NCBI GenBank assembly: GCA_038215555.1
Contig: JBBQQT010000070.1
Location: forward strand, 1 to 17,161
Origin: PFJX01 sp038215555
Lineage (GTDB): Bacteria; Pseudomonadota; Gammaproteobacteria; Burkholderiales; Thiobacillaceae
Direction: 5' to 3'
DNA: 17,161 nucleotides
The notes beneath the pieces were generated by a model. The model saw nothing but the letters and a program-made list of their open reading frames with translations. It did not search any database and was not told the origin of the DNA. Each line of letters starts with the position of its first letter. Positions within the stretch are counted from its first letter, which is position 1. Positions 7,452 to 14,079 of the stretch are shown in pieces. The position numbers and the translations under genes are program-made.

Positions 7452-8875
7452 CTCATCACCTCACGAATATCAACGAAATGTCCGAATACCGCCGCCGCCG
7501 CCGCCATCGCCGGCGAAACCAGATGCGTGCGACCACCCTGCCCCTGGCGGCCTTCAAAGTTGCGGTTCGAGGTCGAAGCGCAGCGTTCACCCGGCTCCAG
7601 ACGGTCGGCGTTCATCGCCAGACACATGGAACAACCAGGATCGCGCCATTCAAACCCGGCCGCGACGAAATCCTTGTCCAGCCCTTCGGCTTCGGCCTGT
7701 GCCTTCACCAGACCGGAACCCGGCACCACCATTGCCAGCTTGACATTGGCGGCCACCTTGCGGCCCTGCGAAGTTGCCCAGCGCGCGACAATCGCCGCTT
7801 CGCGCAAGTCTTCGATGCGCGAATTGGTACACGAACCGATGAAAGCCTTGTCGATCGCGATTTGATCGATCGGCGTGCCGGCAGTCAGGCCCATATAGGC
7901 CAGAGCGCGTTCCCAGTCGGTTTTCTTGACCGCATTCGGCGCATCCGCCGGGTTCGGCACCCGACCATCCACCGACAACACCATCTCCGGCGACGTGCCC
8001 CAGGTCACCTGCGGCTTGATATCCGCAGCGTTCAATTCAATCAGCGCATCAAATCGGGCATCCGGATCGGAATGCAGCGTGCGCCAGTACGTCACGGCTT
8101 GTTCCCAGTCCGCGCCCTTCGGCGCCTGCGGACGGCCTTCGACATAGGCGATGGTTTTCTCGTCGGCAGCTACCATACCGGCGCGCGCACCCGCTTCGAT
8201 CGCCATGTTGCACAGCGTCATGCGGCCTTCCATCGACAGCGCGCGGATCGCTTCACCGCCGAATTCAATCGCGTAGCCAGTGCCGCCGGCGGTGCCGATG
8301 CGTCCGATGATCGCCAGCGCGATGTCCTTCGCGGTAACGCCGGTCGGCAGCGCGCCATCTACGCGCACCAGCATCGATTGCGACTTCTTCTGCCACAGGC
8401 ATTGCGTCGCCATCACATGCTCGACTTCCGAGGTGCCGATGCCGAACGCCAGCGCAGCAAACGCACCATGCGTGCTGGTATGCGAATCGCCGCAGACCAG
8501 AGTCACGCCGGGCAAGGTGAAGCCCTGCTCCGGGCCGATGACGTGGACGATGCCCTGGCGGTGGTCGCTCATGCGAAATTCGTTGAGGCCGAGCTCGGCG
8601 CAATTGGCATCCAGGGTTTCCACCTGGGTGCGCGAAACCGGATCGACGATGCCTGCAGCGCGGTCGCAGGTCGGCACGTTGTGATCGGGCGTCGCCAGCA
8701 CCGTGCTGGCCCGCCACATCTTGCGACCGGACAGCTTCAAGCCCTCGAAGGCTTGCGGACTGGTCACTTCATGCACCAGATGGCGGTCGATATAGATCAG
8801 CGCGGTGCCATCGGCTTCCTGGTGGACGACATGCGCGTCCCAGAGTTTGTCGTAAAGGGTGCGGGGTGCAGTCAT
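7448..8875 (-). CDS. leuC: 3-isopropylmalate dehydratase large subunit
   Basis: LeuC is the iron-sulfur large subunit of isopropylmalate isomerase (aconitase superfamily). The 475-residue protein starts MTAPRTLYDKLWDAHVV, the canonical LeuC N-terminus. It has the substrate and cluster motifs VLATPDHNVPT, GDSHTSTHGAF, and the [4Fe-4S] ligand cysteines at about 349 (FIGSCTNSR), 415 and 418 (DPGCSMC). The loop after GSCTNSR is about six residues longer than in E. coli LeuC. The ribosome binding site before the ATG is weak. The stop codon overlaps the start of the entericidin-like gene. The 284 bases upstream, between it and cimA, hold a palindromic element, so leuC may have its own promoter or depend on readthrough from cimA. 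Confidence 0.98.
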   Translation of the reverse strand: MTAPRTLYDKLWDAHVVHQEADGTALIYIDRHLVHEVTSPQAFEGLKLSGRKMWRASTVLATPDHNVPTCDRAAGIVDPVSRTQVETLDANCAELGLNEFRMSDHRQGIVHVIGPEQGFTLPGVTLVCGDSHTSTHGAFAALAFGIGTSEVEHVMATQCLWQKKSQSMLVRVDGALPTGVTAKDIALAIIGRIGTAGGTGYAIEFGGEAIRALSMEGRMTLCNMAIEAGARAGMVAADEKTIAYVEGRPQAPKGADWEQAVTYWRTLHSDPDARFDALIELNAADIKPQVTWGTSPEMVLSVDGRVPNPADAPNAVKKTDWERALAYMGLTAGTPIDQIAIDKAFIGSCTNSRIEDLREAAIVARWATSQGRKVAANVKLAMVVPGSGLVKAQAEAEGLDKDFVAAGFEWRDPGCSMCLAMNADRLEPGERCASTSNRNFEGRQGQGGRTHLVSPAMAAAAAVFGHFVDIREVMR

Positions 8876-8950
8876 GGCAAGATTTGCTTCGGGCGACGAA
8901 AGAAAGACGCGGATTATTTCACGTTGCGATGCGCTTCGGCGATGCCGGCG

Positions 8951-8969
8951 GGCCTATTGCTCACGGCTA
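8951..8969. repeat. Left copy of imperfect direct repeat flanking the palindromic element
   Basis: ggcctattgctcacggcta here resembles ggcctattacttaacggcta at 9143-9162. The two share an 8-base left block and a 7-base right block around a diverged 4-5 base core. The copies bracket the inverted-repeat element at 8964-9141, and the left copy overlaps its end by 6 bases. They could be a diverged target duplication or further copies of the element's tip. Confidence 0.5.
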
Positions 8970-9141
8970 ATTTGTTCTAACCAAAATATCGTCATTCCGG
9001 CGTGCATTTAGCCGGAATCCAGAAGCGTAAATCCAATCCAATCAAACAGTTAAACCCCGGCTTGTTGAACGAACTGGATTCCGGCTTACAACCGCCGGAA
9101 TGACGGTAAATCAAAGACTTAACGTTAGAACAAATTTGCCG
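8964..9141. mobile_element. 178-bp palindromic MITE-like or paired REP-like element
   Basis: The element has nested inverted repeats in matching order on both arms. The outer 18-bp termini are cggctaatttgttctaac (8964-8981) and gttagaacaaatttgccg (9124-9141), with one mismatch. Next are perfect 13-bp arms cgtcattccggcg (8990-9002) and cgccggaatgacg (9093-9105), then perfect 12-bp arms gccggaatccag (9011-9022) and ctggattccggc (9074-9085). Each half can also fold alone, as attccggc pairs with gccggaat. This resembles the dispersed ATTCC-GGAAT hairpin repeats of Neisseria and other betaproteobacteria, or a non-autonomous MITE. There is no coding capacity. It begins 18 bp after the cimA stop and probably ends or stabilises the cimA transcript. 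Whether it is mobile needs a genome-wide copy count. Confidence 0.75.
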
Positions 9142-9142
9142 T

Positions 9143-9162
9143 GGCCTATTACTTAACGGCTA
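9143..9162. repeat. Right copy of imperfect direct repeat flanking the palindromic element
   Basis: ggcctattacttaacggcta is the partner of 8951-8969. Its last bases include the cimA stop codon (9160-9162), so any duplication event would have reached the end of cimA. Confidence 0.45.
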
Positions 9163-10728
9163 TTGATTCTCGGCGCCCAGTCGCATCAGCGCATATTCCA
9201 TGCTGTCCGACAGTGCCCGCCAACTGGCATCGATGATGTTCGGGCTGGCGCCGACCGTGGTCCAGGACTCGACCCCGCTCTGGAAATCGATCAACACCCG
9301 CGTATTGGCCGCAGTGCCGGCGGTACCGGCAAGAATGCGCACCTTGTAATCGATCAGCCGCACCGAGCGCAGCACCGGATAGACCTCAACCAGCGCCTCC
9401 TGCAACGCGGTGGCCAGCGCGTTGACCGGGCCGTTGCCCTCGGCGGCGGTAAACTTGACCACCTCGCCCAACTTCACTTTCACCGTCGCCTCGGACAACA
9501 AGCCACGACCGTGACGGCGTTCGGTAATCACGAAGTAATCAAGCAGTTCGAACGGACGCACATAATCCGCGCCGAGGCGATGGAACATCAATTCAACGCT
9601 GGCTTCGGCAGCTTCAAACGTGAATCCCTCATGTTCCAGATGCTTGATCTGCGCCAGCACATGTTGCGCCGTCGCATTATCGAGATCGAGCCCCATCCTG
9701 CGCGCCTGCAACTGGATATTGCCGCGACCGGACAATTCCGAAGTTACCGAACGCATTTCGTTGCCGACCCGCTCCGGATCGATGTGCTGATAGGTATCTG
9801 GCGATTTCAGGATCGCCGCGACGTGTATGCCGCCTTTGTGGGCAAACGCGGAATGGCCGGTATAGGGCTGGTGATCGTCGTGCTTCAGGTTGGCGACTTC
9901 GGCGACGAAGCGTGACAGCGAAGTCAACTCGCGCAGGCGTTCTTCCGGCAGCACCGAAAAGCCCATCTTGAATTGCAGATTCGGCAGGATGGTCACCAGA
10001 TCGGCATTGCCGACCCGCTCGCCATAACCATTTACTGTGCCCTGCACCATGCTGGCGCCAGCGCGCACGCCGGCCAGCGAATTGGCCACCGCGCAGCCGG
10101 TATCGTTGTGGCAATGCACGCCGAGCCGGGCATTCGGCAAGCGCGCCGCCACTTCCCGCGTCATCGCCTCCATCTCCCACGGCAGCTTGCCGCCATTGGT
10201 TTCGCACAGCACCAGCCAGTCGGCGCCCGCCTCCGCCGCCGCCTGCAAGGTTGCCATTGCATAGTCGGGATTGGCGACGAAGCCATCGTAGAAATGCTCG
10301 GCGTCAAAGATCACTTCCCGGCCGCGCGCCTTGATCCAGGCCACGCTGTCGCGAATCATCGCCAGGTTTTCTGCCGGCGTCGTCGCCAGCACATGGCTGA
10401 CGTGGTAATCCCAGGCCTTGCCGACCAGCGTCACCGCTGGCGTGCCGGCTTCGATCAAGGCGCGCAGATTGCTGTCATCGTCGCAATGCGTGTTGGCGTG
10501 ACGGGTGCGCCCGAAAGCAGCCAGTCGCGCCGGCAGATTCATCCGATTGGCGCGGGCGAAGAAATCCGCGTCCTTCGGATTCGAGCCTGGCCAGCCGCAT
10601 TCGATGTAATGCATGCCGAAATCGGCCAGGCGATGCGCGATGGTCAGCTTGTCCTCGACCGAAAGCGAGATGTCTTCCCGCTGCGAGCCGTCTCGCAGCG
10701 TGGTGTCGTAAAGAAAGATCGAAGTCAT
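9160..10728 (-). CDS. cimA: Citramalate synthase (LeuA/HMGL-like family)
   Basis: CimA condenses pyruvate and acetyl-CoA to (R)-citramalate, the first step of a threonine-independent route to 2-oxobutyrate and isoleucine. The 522-residue protein starts MTSIFLYDTTLRDGSQRED, the metal-binding opening of the DRE-TIM barrel family. The stretch HYIECGWPGSNPKDADFF (residues 40-57) matches the long citramalate-synthase type and not ordinary LeuA. HCHND at 205-209 supplies further metal ligands, and NGYGERVGNADL follows at 233-244. The last ~108 residues form the LeuA-type allosteric dimerisation domain, normally a feedback site for isoleucine. The frame is open upstream, but ATG 10728 gives the canonical start; its ribosome binding site is weak. 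It lies upstream of leuCDB, whose products can process citramalate. Homocitrate synthase or LeuA are less likely alternatives. Confidence 0.93.
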   Translation of the reverse strand: MTSIFLYDTTLRDGSQREDISLSVEDKLTIAHRLADFGMHYIECGWPGSNPKDADFFARANRMNLPARLAAFGRTRHANTHCDDDSNLRALIEAGTPAVTLVGKAWDYHVSHVLATTPAENLAMIRDSVAWIKARGREVIFDAEHFYDGFVANPDYAMATLQAAAEAGADWLVLCETNGGKLPWEMEAMTREVAARLPNARLGVHCHNDTGCAVANSLAGVRAGASMVQGTVNGYGERVGNADLVTILPNLQFKMGFSVLPEERLRELTSLSRFVAEVANLKHDDHQPYTGHSAFAHKGGIHVAAILKSPDTYQHIDPERVGNEMRSVTSELSGRGNIQLQARRMGLDLDNATAQHVLAQIKHLEHEGFTFEAAEASVELMFHRLGADYVRPFELLDYFVITERRHGRGLLSEATVKVKLGEVVKFTAAEGNGPVNALATALQEALVEVYPVLRSVRLIDYKVRILAGTAGTAANTRVLIDFQSGVESWTTVGASPNIIDASWRALSDSMEYALMRLGAENQ

Positions 10729-10770
10729 GAGTGGAATCGGAAAGATGAAATCAGGGCGCCGGGCATGCTT

Positions 10771-10844
10771 GCCAAAGCGCCGCACCGGGCGATGAGGCTA
10801 CCGCAAAGCAAGCCTGCAAAGCCAGCCCGGCCGCAGCGCTTGGC
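10771..10844. promoter_or_regulatory. Possible structured leader in the cimA / TPR divergent region
   Basis: The 211-bp divergent region contains nested complementary segments: gccaaagcgc (10771-10780) with gcgcttggc (10836-10844, one bulge), ccgggc (10785-10790) with gcccgg (10825-10830), and aggct (10795-10799) with agcct (10811-10815). ggcgc at 10755-10759 could pair instead with gcgcc (10777-10781), competing with the outer stem. On the minus strand this would lie in the cimA leader. It matches no riboswitch class I know and no poly-T tract follows, so function is uncertain. I could not pick a convincing promoter in either direction. Confidence 0.3.
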
Positions 10845-10929
10845 GGATGAAACCAAGCCGATACAGGACTGACGGCAACGCATGTCCAAGGTAACCTTGC
10901 CATCTCGTTCCCGATTCCTGACTCCATAC

Positions 10930-10934
10930 AGGAG
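10930..10934 (+). promoter_or_regulatory. Ribosome binding site of the TPR gene
   Basis: AGGAG lies 5 bases before GTG 10940. The other in-frame GTG, at 10934, overlaps the site itself, so 10940 is preferred. Confidence 0.7.
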
Positions 10935-10939
10935 TGTCC

Positions 10940-11587
10940 GTGAAAACCCGCCTCTCCGTTGCACTGCTCTGCCTGGCCACAATCGCCGGATCGATCCGGG
11001 TTTCCGCCAACGAAATCCCGGCCCAGACCCAGCTCCGGGAAATCCGTTGGCTGAGCCACGCCAGCCAGCTTGAACGGCAACAGAACTGGCGCGCCCTGCT
11101 GGCTTTGGGACACCACTGGACGCAATCCGAACCGGACAACGCCACCGCCTGGTTTGTTCTCGGCCGCGCCTACAGCAAGACGCAGCGCTACCCGGAAGCG
11201 ATTGAAGCTTATCGACGCAATCTCAAAATCGAACCCAACGACGTGCATGCCTTGAACAATCTGGGCAATCTCTATCGCGACAGCAGATTGCCGCGCGAGG
11301 CCATGCTGGCCTATCGGGATGCGGTGCGGATCAAACCGGATTACGTTGAAGCCTGGCACAACCTGGGCTTGAGCTTCTTTGCCTTGAAAGGCGCGGCAGG
11401 CGTAACGCAAGCCCTGCAGCAACTGCATGCCAGCGACCCCAAGTTGGCCGAGGCCTGGCGCAATCTGGCCATCGAATATTCATTGACCCGCGATCAGCGG
11501 GTAGCGCGCAAGGCCATCAATGTGCTGCGCGAACTCGATGCCGAAAAAAGGCAGCAGATGTTCGACATCCTGTTCAGCTCGGTCTGA
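10940..11587 (+). CDS. Secreted TPR-repeat protein
   Basis: The 215-residue product begins with a signal peptide MKTRLSVALLCLATIAGS and probable cleavage after VSA at residue 23, so it is likely periplasmic. Residues about 68-99, 101-133, 135-167 and 169-201 form TPR units. Typical examples are AWFVLGRAYSKTQRYPEAIE, HALNNLGNLYRDSRLPREAM and AWHNLGLSFFALKG; the third and fourth units are more diverged. TPR arrays mediate protein-protein contacts, and the partner is unknown. It starts at GTG 10940, with AGGAG 5 bases before. It is divergent from cimA and convergent with the proQ-like gene, which ends 26 bases away, so it is probably monocistronic. I do not recognise a specific family and give no gene symbol. 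Confidence 0.88.
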   Translation: MKTRLSVALLCLATIAGSIRVSANEIPAQTQLREIRWLSHASQLERQQNWRALLALGHHWTQSEPDNATAWFVLGRAYSKTQRYPEAIEAYRRNLKIEPNDVHALNNLGNLYRDSRLPREAMLAYRDAVRIKPDYVEAWHNLGLSFFALKGAAGVTQALQQLHASDPKLAEAWRNLAIEYSLTRDQRVARKAINVLRELDAEKRQQMFDILFSSV

Positions 11588-11613
11588 ACATTCCGTTCCG
11601 AACCATTCCAGCC

Positions 11614-12021
11614 TCAACGTGGATTGAACTTGTCCGCCAACTGCTGCAGTTTTTGCTGGCGCTGTTGTTCTTCCCGTTGTTTTTCAAGCTCCGCCTTGCG
11701 CCGTTCCGCCGCCTTTTTCAGGCGTTCGCGCAGCGTTTTGGCGGCTTGCGCCTGCTGCTCGGCGGTGACTGCGCCGGCCGGATTGCCATCGATGTCGAAT
11801 CGCGGCGCGCTCTCGACCAGCGCCTTCAGGTAGCGCGTCGAACCGGTGTGATGTTGCATCGCCGACCACACCTGCCCTTTTGCCAGACCGGGAATGCGTT
11901 CGACCAAAGTCTTGTGAATACCGATCGCCAGTGGGAGATGGTCACGGAAAACCGGAAACTCCTTGTACAAGCGTTCAAGCAATGGGTTGCGGCGAGGCGT
12001 TTTGGCGGCGGGTTCAGTCAT
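11614..12021 (-). CDS. Minimal ProQ/FinO-domain RNA chaperone
   Basis: This 135-residue protein is essentially a FinO/ProQ RNA-binding domain with a short charged tail. Conserved stretches are NPLLERLYKEFPVFRD (12-27), PLAIGIHKTL (30-39), MQHHTGSTRYLKAL (55-68) and RFDIDGNPAGAVT (74-86). The C-terminal third is rich in Arg, Lys, Glu and Gln and is probably helical. It lacks the linker and Tudor-like C-terminal domain of E. coli ProQ, so it matches the minimal ProQ type seen in Neisseria. The family binds structured sRNAs and mRNA 3' ends. It starts 40 bases after the FKBP gene, which suggests cotranscription, and it converges on the TPR gene. The ribosome binding site is weak. Confidence 0.92.
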   Translation of the reverse strand: MTEPAAKTPRRNPLLERLYKEFPVFRDHLPLAIGIHKTLVERIPGLAKGQVWSAMQHHTGSTRYLKALVESAPRFDIDGNPAGAVTAEQQAQAAKTLRERLKKAAERRKAELEKQREEQQRQQKLQQLADKFNPR

Positions 12022-12061
12022 GGGAAAAGAAACAAGTCAGTAAAAAACCGGAAATGGAAAT

Positions 12062-12478
12062 TCAACCTTCAATCGCCAGCAGCTCGACCTCGAAGGTCAG
12101 CACGCTATTCGGCGGGATCACGCCGGGCACGCCTCGCGCGCCATAACCCGTCGCCGCCGGGCAAGTCAATTTGGCCTTGCCGCCGACCTTCATCTTCTGC
12201 ACGCCCTGCGTCCAGCAAGGAATGACGTTACGCAGCGGAAAACTGATCGGCTCCTTGCGCTTGTAGGAGCTATCGAATTCGGTGCCGTCCGCCAACGTGC
12301 CACGGTAATGCACGCGCACCGTATTGCTGGCGCTGGGCGACGCGCCGCTGCCTTGTTTGGCATGGGTCACCACAACGCCCGAGGGCAGCTTTTCAATATT
12401 GTTGGCCAGGGCCTGTGTGCTGAGACTGAGTGAGGCAATGACAATCAGGCGGGCAACGGGGCCGTTAAAAGAAGACAT
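12062..12478 (-). CDS. Secreted FKBP-type peptidyl-prolyl cis-trans isomerase
   Basis: The 138-residue protein has a signal peptide of about 25 residues (LIVIASLSLSTQALA) and a single FKBP domain from about residue 35 to the end. Binding-pocket residues of the family are present: Tyr58 (VHYRG), Phe68-Asp69 (TEFDSSY), Val85-Ile86 and Trp89 (NVIPCWTQGVQKM), Tyr112 (TGYGARG) and Phe129 (LTFEVELL). It should catalyse prolyl isomerisation in the periplasm and assist folding of exported proteins. GGAAA lies upstream of the ATG as a modest ribosome binding site. It follows the MFS gene by 57 bases and precedes the proQ-like gene by 40, so it may be the first gene of a two-gene unit or the middle of three. 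Confidence 0.95.
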   Translation of the reverse strand: MSSFNGPVARLIVIASLSLSTQALANNIEKLPSGVVVTHAKQGSGASPSASNTVRVHYRGTLADGTEFDSSYKRKEPISFPLRNVIPCWTQGVQKMKVGGKAKLTCPAATGYGARGVPGVIPPNSVLTFEVELLAIEG

Positions 12479-12535
12479 GGGACGATTTCCAGAGGTAAAA
12501 AAGGGCGAGTGTACCGAACCGGAGCGTGCTTCGCG

Positions 12536-13714
12536 TTAAACCGCGCGCGATGCCGTCCGCGCGTGGCCGCGCCAGGCAAAGAAAAGACTGGCCAGCGCGG
12601 CGAATCCGGCTGCCAGGGTGAAGGTCTCGCCAGCGCCCAGCACATCCCAAGTGGCGCCCGAATACAGGCTGCCCAGCGTGCCGCCGACACCGAAAGCGAG
12701 ACTGTTGTACAGCGCCTGCCCGCGCGCCTGGTTCTTGCCGGTGAAGTGGCGATGCACCAAAGACAAGGCGGCGGCGTGGTAGGCGCCAAAGGTAAACGCA
12801 TGCAACAACTGGGCGAACAACAACACTGGCAGGTTGTCGGCCTGCCAGCCGATCAGCAGAAAACGAATGGCTGCGATGACCAGCGTCGCCAGCAGGACGG
12901 TTTCGGCGCGCACGCGGGCGAAAACCTTCGGCATCACCAGAAAGACGCCGATCTCGCACACCACGCCCAACGCCCAGAGCCAGCCGGCGAACGATTTGCT
13001 GTAACCGGTTTCGACCAGATGAATGGTGAAAAACGTGTAATACGGACCATGCGCCGCCGCCATCAACAAAGCCGCGCCGAACAACGCGACCACTTCCGGC
13101 CGGCGCAGCACGTCGCGCAGCGGAACATGAACGTGATCATGCCGGGTGATTTCAGCTTCCGGAATGATCCGCGAAGTCAGCACGATGCCGACCAGCAAGC
13201 CGAGCACGACCCAGGGCACCAGCTTGATCGAGGCATGATCGAGCGCCGCGCCCAGCCCGACCACGACCAGAATGAAGCCGACCGACCCCCAGAGCCGGAT
13301 ACGGCCGTAACGGTCAGTGCTCTTGCCCAAATGCGACAGCGTGGTGGCTTCCACCAGCGGCAGCGAAGCGCTCCAGAAAAAACTGATCAGGCTCATGACA
13401 GCGAACAGTGCCCAGAACGAAGTCGCCCAGAACACGCCGACGAAGGCGATCAGACAGACCAGCGCGGCCAACTGAACGATGGCGACACGCTTGCCGGTGC
13501 GGTCGGCGATATGACCCCAGACGTTGGGCGCAAAGATGCGCATGACTTGCAGCAGCGACATCAACACGCCGATCTGGAGCGCGTTGAATTCGAGCGAACG
13601 CAGATACAGGCCCCAGAACGGGGCCATGGCGCCGACGAAGGCAAAATAAAAGAAATAGAAACCGGACAGGCGCCAGTAAGGCAAAACCGATGCGGAAACG
13701 GGTAAGGAAGCCAT
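12536..13714 (-). CDS. MFS transporter, LacY/HcaT-like (MFS_1-like) branch
   Basis: The 392-residue protein is almost entirely hydrophobic, with about 12 predicted membrane helices. The first is LSGFYFFYFAFVGAMAPFWG, followed by the loop ADRTGKR, which fits the MFS loop 2-3 motif. RYGRIRLWGSVGFILVVVG is typical of the branch holding 3-phenylpropionate (HcaT) and nucleoside:proton symporters. Substrate cannot be read from sequence. The frame extends upstream, but ATG 13714 gives the normal start just before the first helix; no strong ribosome binding site is visible. A terminator at 13728-13771 separates it from the ydcH-like gene, so it either has a promoter inside the short gap or depends on readthrough. 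Confidence 0.88.
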   Translation of the reverse strand: MASLPVSASVLPYWRLSGFYFFYFAFVGAMAPFWGLYLRSLEFNALQIGVLMSLLQVMRIFAPNVWGHIADRTGKRVAIVQLAALVCLIAFVGVFWATSFWALFAVMSLISFFWSASLPLVEATTLSHLGKSTDRYGRIRLWGSVGFILVVVGLGAALDHASIKLVPWVVLGLLVGIVLTSRIIPEAEITRHDHVHVPLRDVLRRPEVVALFGAALLMAAAHGPYYTFFTIHLVETGYSKSFAGWLWALGVVCEIGVFLVMPKVFARVRAETVLLATLVIAAIRFLLIGWQADNLPVLLFAQLLHAFTFGAYHAAALSLVHRHFTGKNQARGQALYNSLAFGVGGTLGSLYSGATWDVLGAGETFTLAAGFAALASLFFAWRGHARTASRAV

Positions 13715-13727
13715 GTGCCGGGTCAGT

Positions 13728-13771
13728 ATCGCAAAAACACATCGGCCCGACGCACACACGCCGGGCCGATG
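13728..13771 (-). terminator. Intrinsic terminator after the DUF465 gene
   Basis: Read on the minus strand, a perfect 10-bp stem catcggcccg / cgggccgatg (13762-13771 with 13740-13749) closes a 12-base loop and is followed by tgtttttgcg. It lies 31 bases after the DUF465/YdcH stop and should end the aroC-ydcH transcript. Confidence 0.8.
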
Positions 13772-13801
13772 CAAACAGCGCGACCGCAGTCGCTGAATGG
13801 G

Positions 13802-14047
13802 TCAGCTACGACCGGCTTCAACCAGCATCTTGTATAGACGGTCCTTGAGCCGCACGCGCATTTGCTTCAACTCCTCGGCATAAACATCCGAAGCGGGATC
13901 GAGCCGCTGCTCGATGCGCGCCACCTTCAGGTCAATCTCGGTGTATTCGCGCATCATGTTGGAGAAATTATCGTTGCTGAGCACCAGCGTACGGATGGTT
14001 TCCTGATACTCAGGAAACTCGTGATAAAGATCATGGCTTTCAATCAT
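13802..14047 (-). CDS. YdcH-like DUF465 small protein
   Basis: The 81-residue protein matches the DUF465/YdcH family. It has the N-terminal HEFPEYQETIRTL, a central helix with DLKVARIEQRLDP, and the C-terminal EELKQMRVRLKDRLYKML. It should form two long helices; function in the family is not defined. AGGAG sits 6 bases before the ATG, a strong start. aroC ends 32 bases upstream and a terminator follows, so aroC and this gene form one unit. Confidence 0.92.
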   Translation of the reverse strand: MIESHDLYHEFPEYQETIRTLVLSNDNFSNMMREYTEIDLKVARIEQRLDPASDVYAEELKQMRVRLKDRLYKMLVEAGRS

Positions 14048-14079
14048 GGATTACTCCTGCTTGGGGTGAAAAAAATCAG

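Noticed and set aside
7445..8980. A 511-codon open frame on the plus strand across leuC
   Set aside because: It is the complement of leuC, which has full family motifs and Fe-S cysteines. The antisense product is rich in Arg and His, with no recognisable domain, as expected from GC-rich codon bias.
10771..10860. Possible c-di-GMP (GEMM-I) riboswitch because of repeated GCAAAGC motifs
   Set aside because: The spacing and the two conserved stems of that class do not fit, and the GCAAAC segment is missing. I keep it only as an unclassified structured region.
9973..10872. A 299-codon plus-strand frame over the start of cimA
   Set aside because: It is antisense to the catalytic domain of CimA and has no supported start or family resemblance.
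11588..11613. Bidirectional terminator between the convergent TPR and ProQ-like genes
   Set aside because: The 26-base gap has no stem of useful length and no T tract.
12509..13705. A 398-codon open frame on the plus strand across the MFS gene
   Set aside because: The complement encodes a clear 12-helix transporter. The antisense product is low-complexity Gln, Arg, His and Asp, typical of a shadow of a membrane protein.
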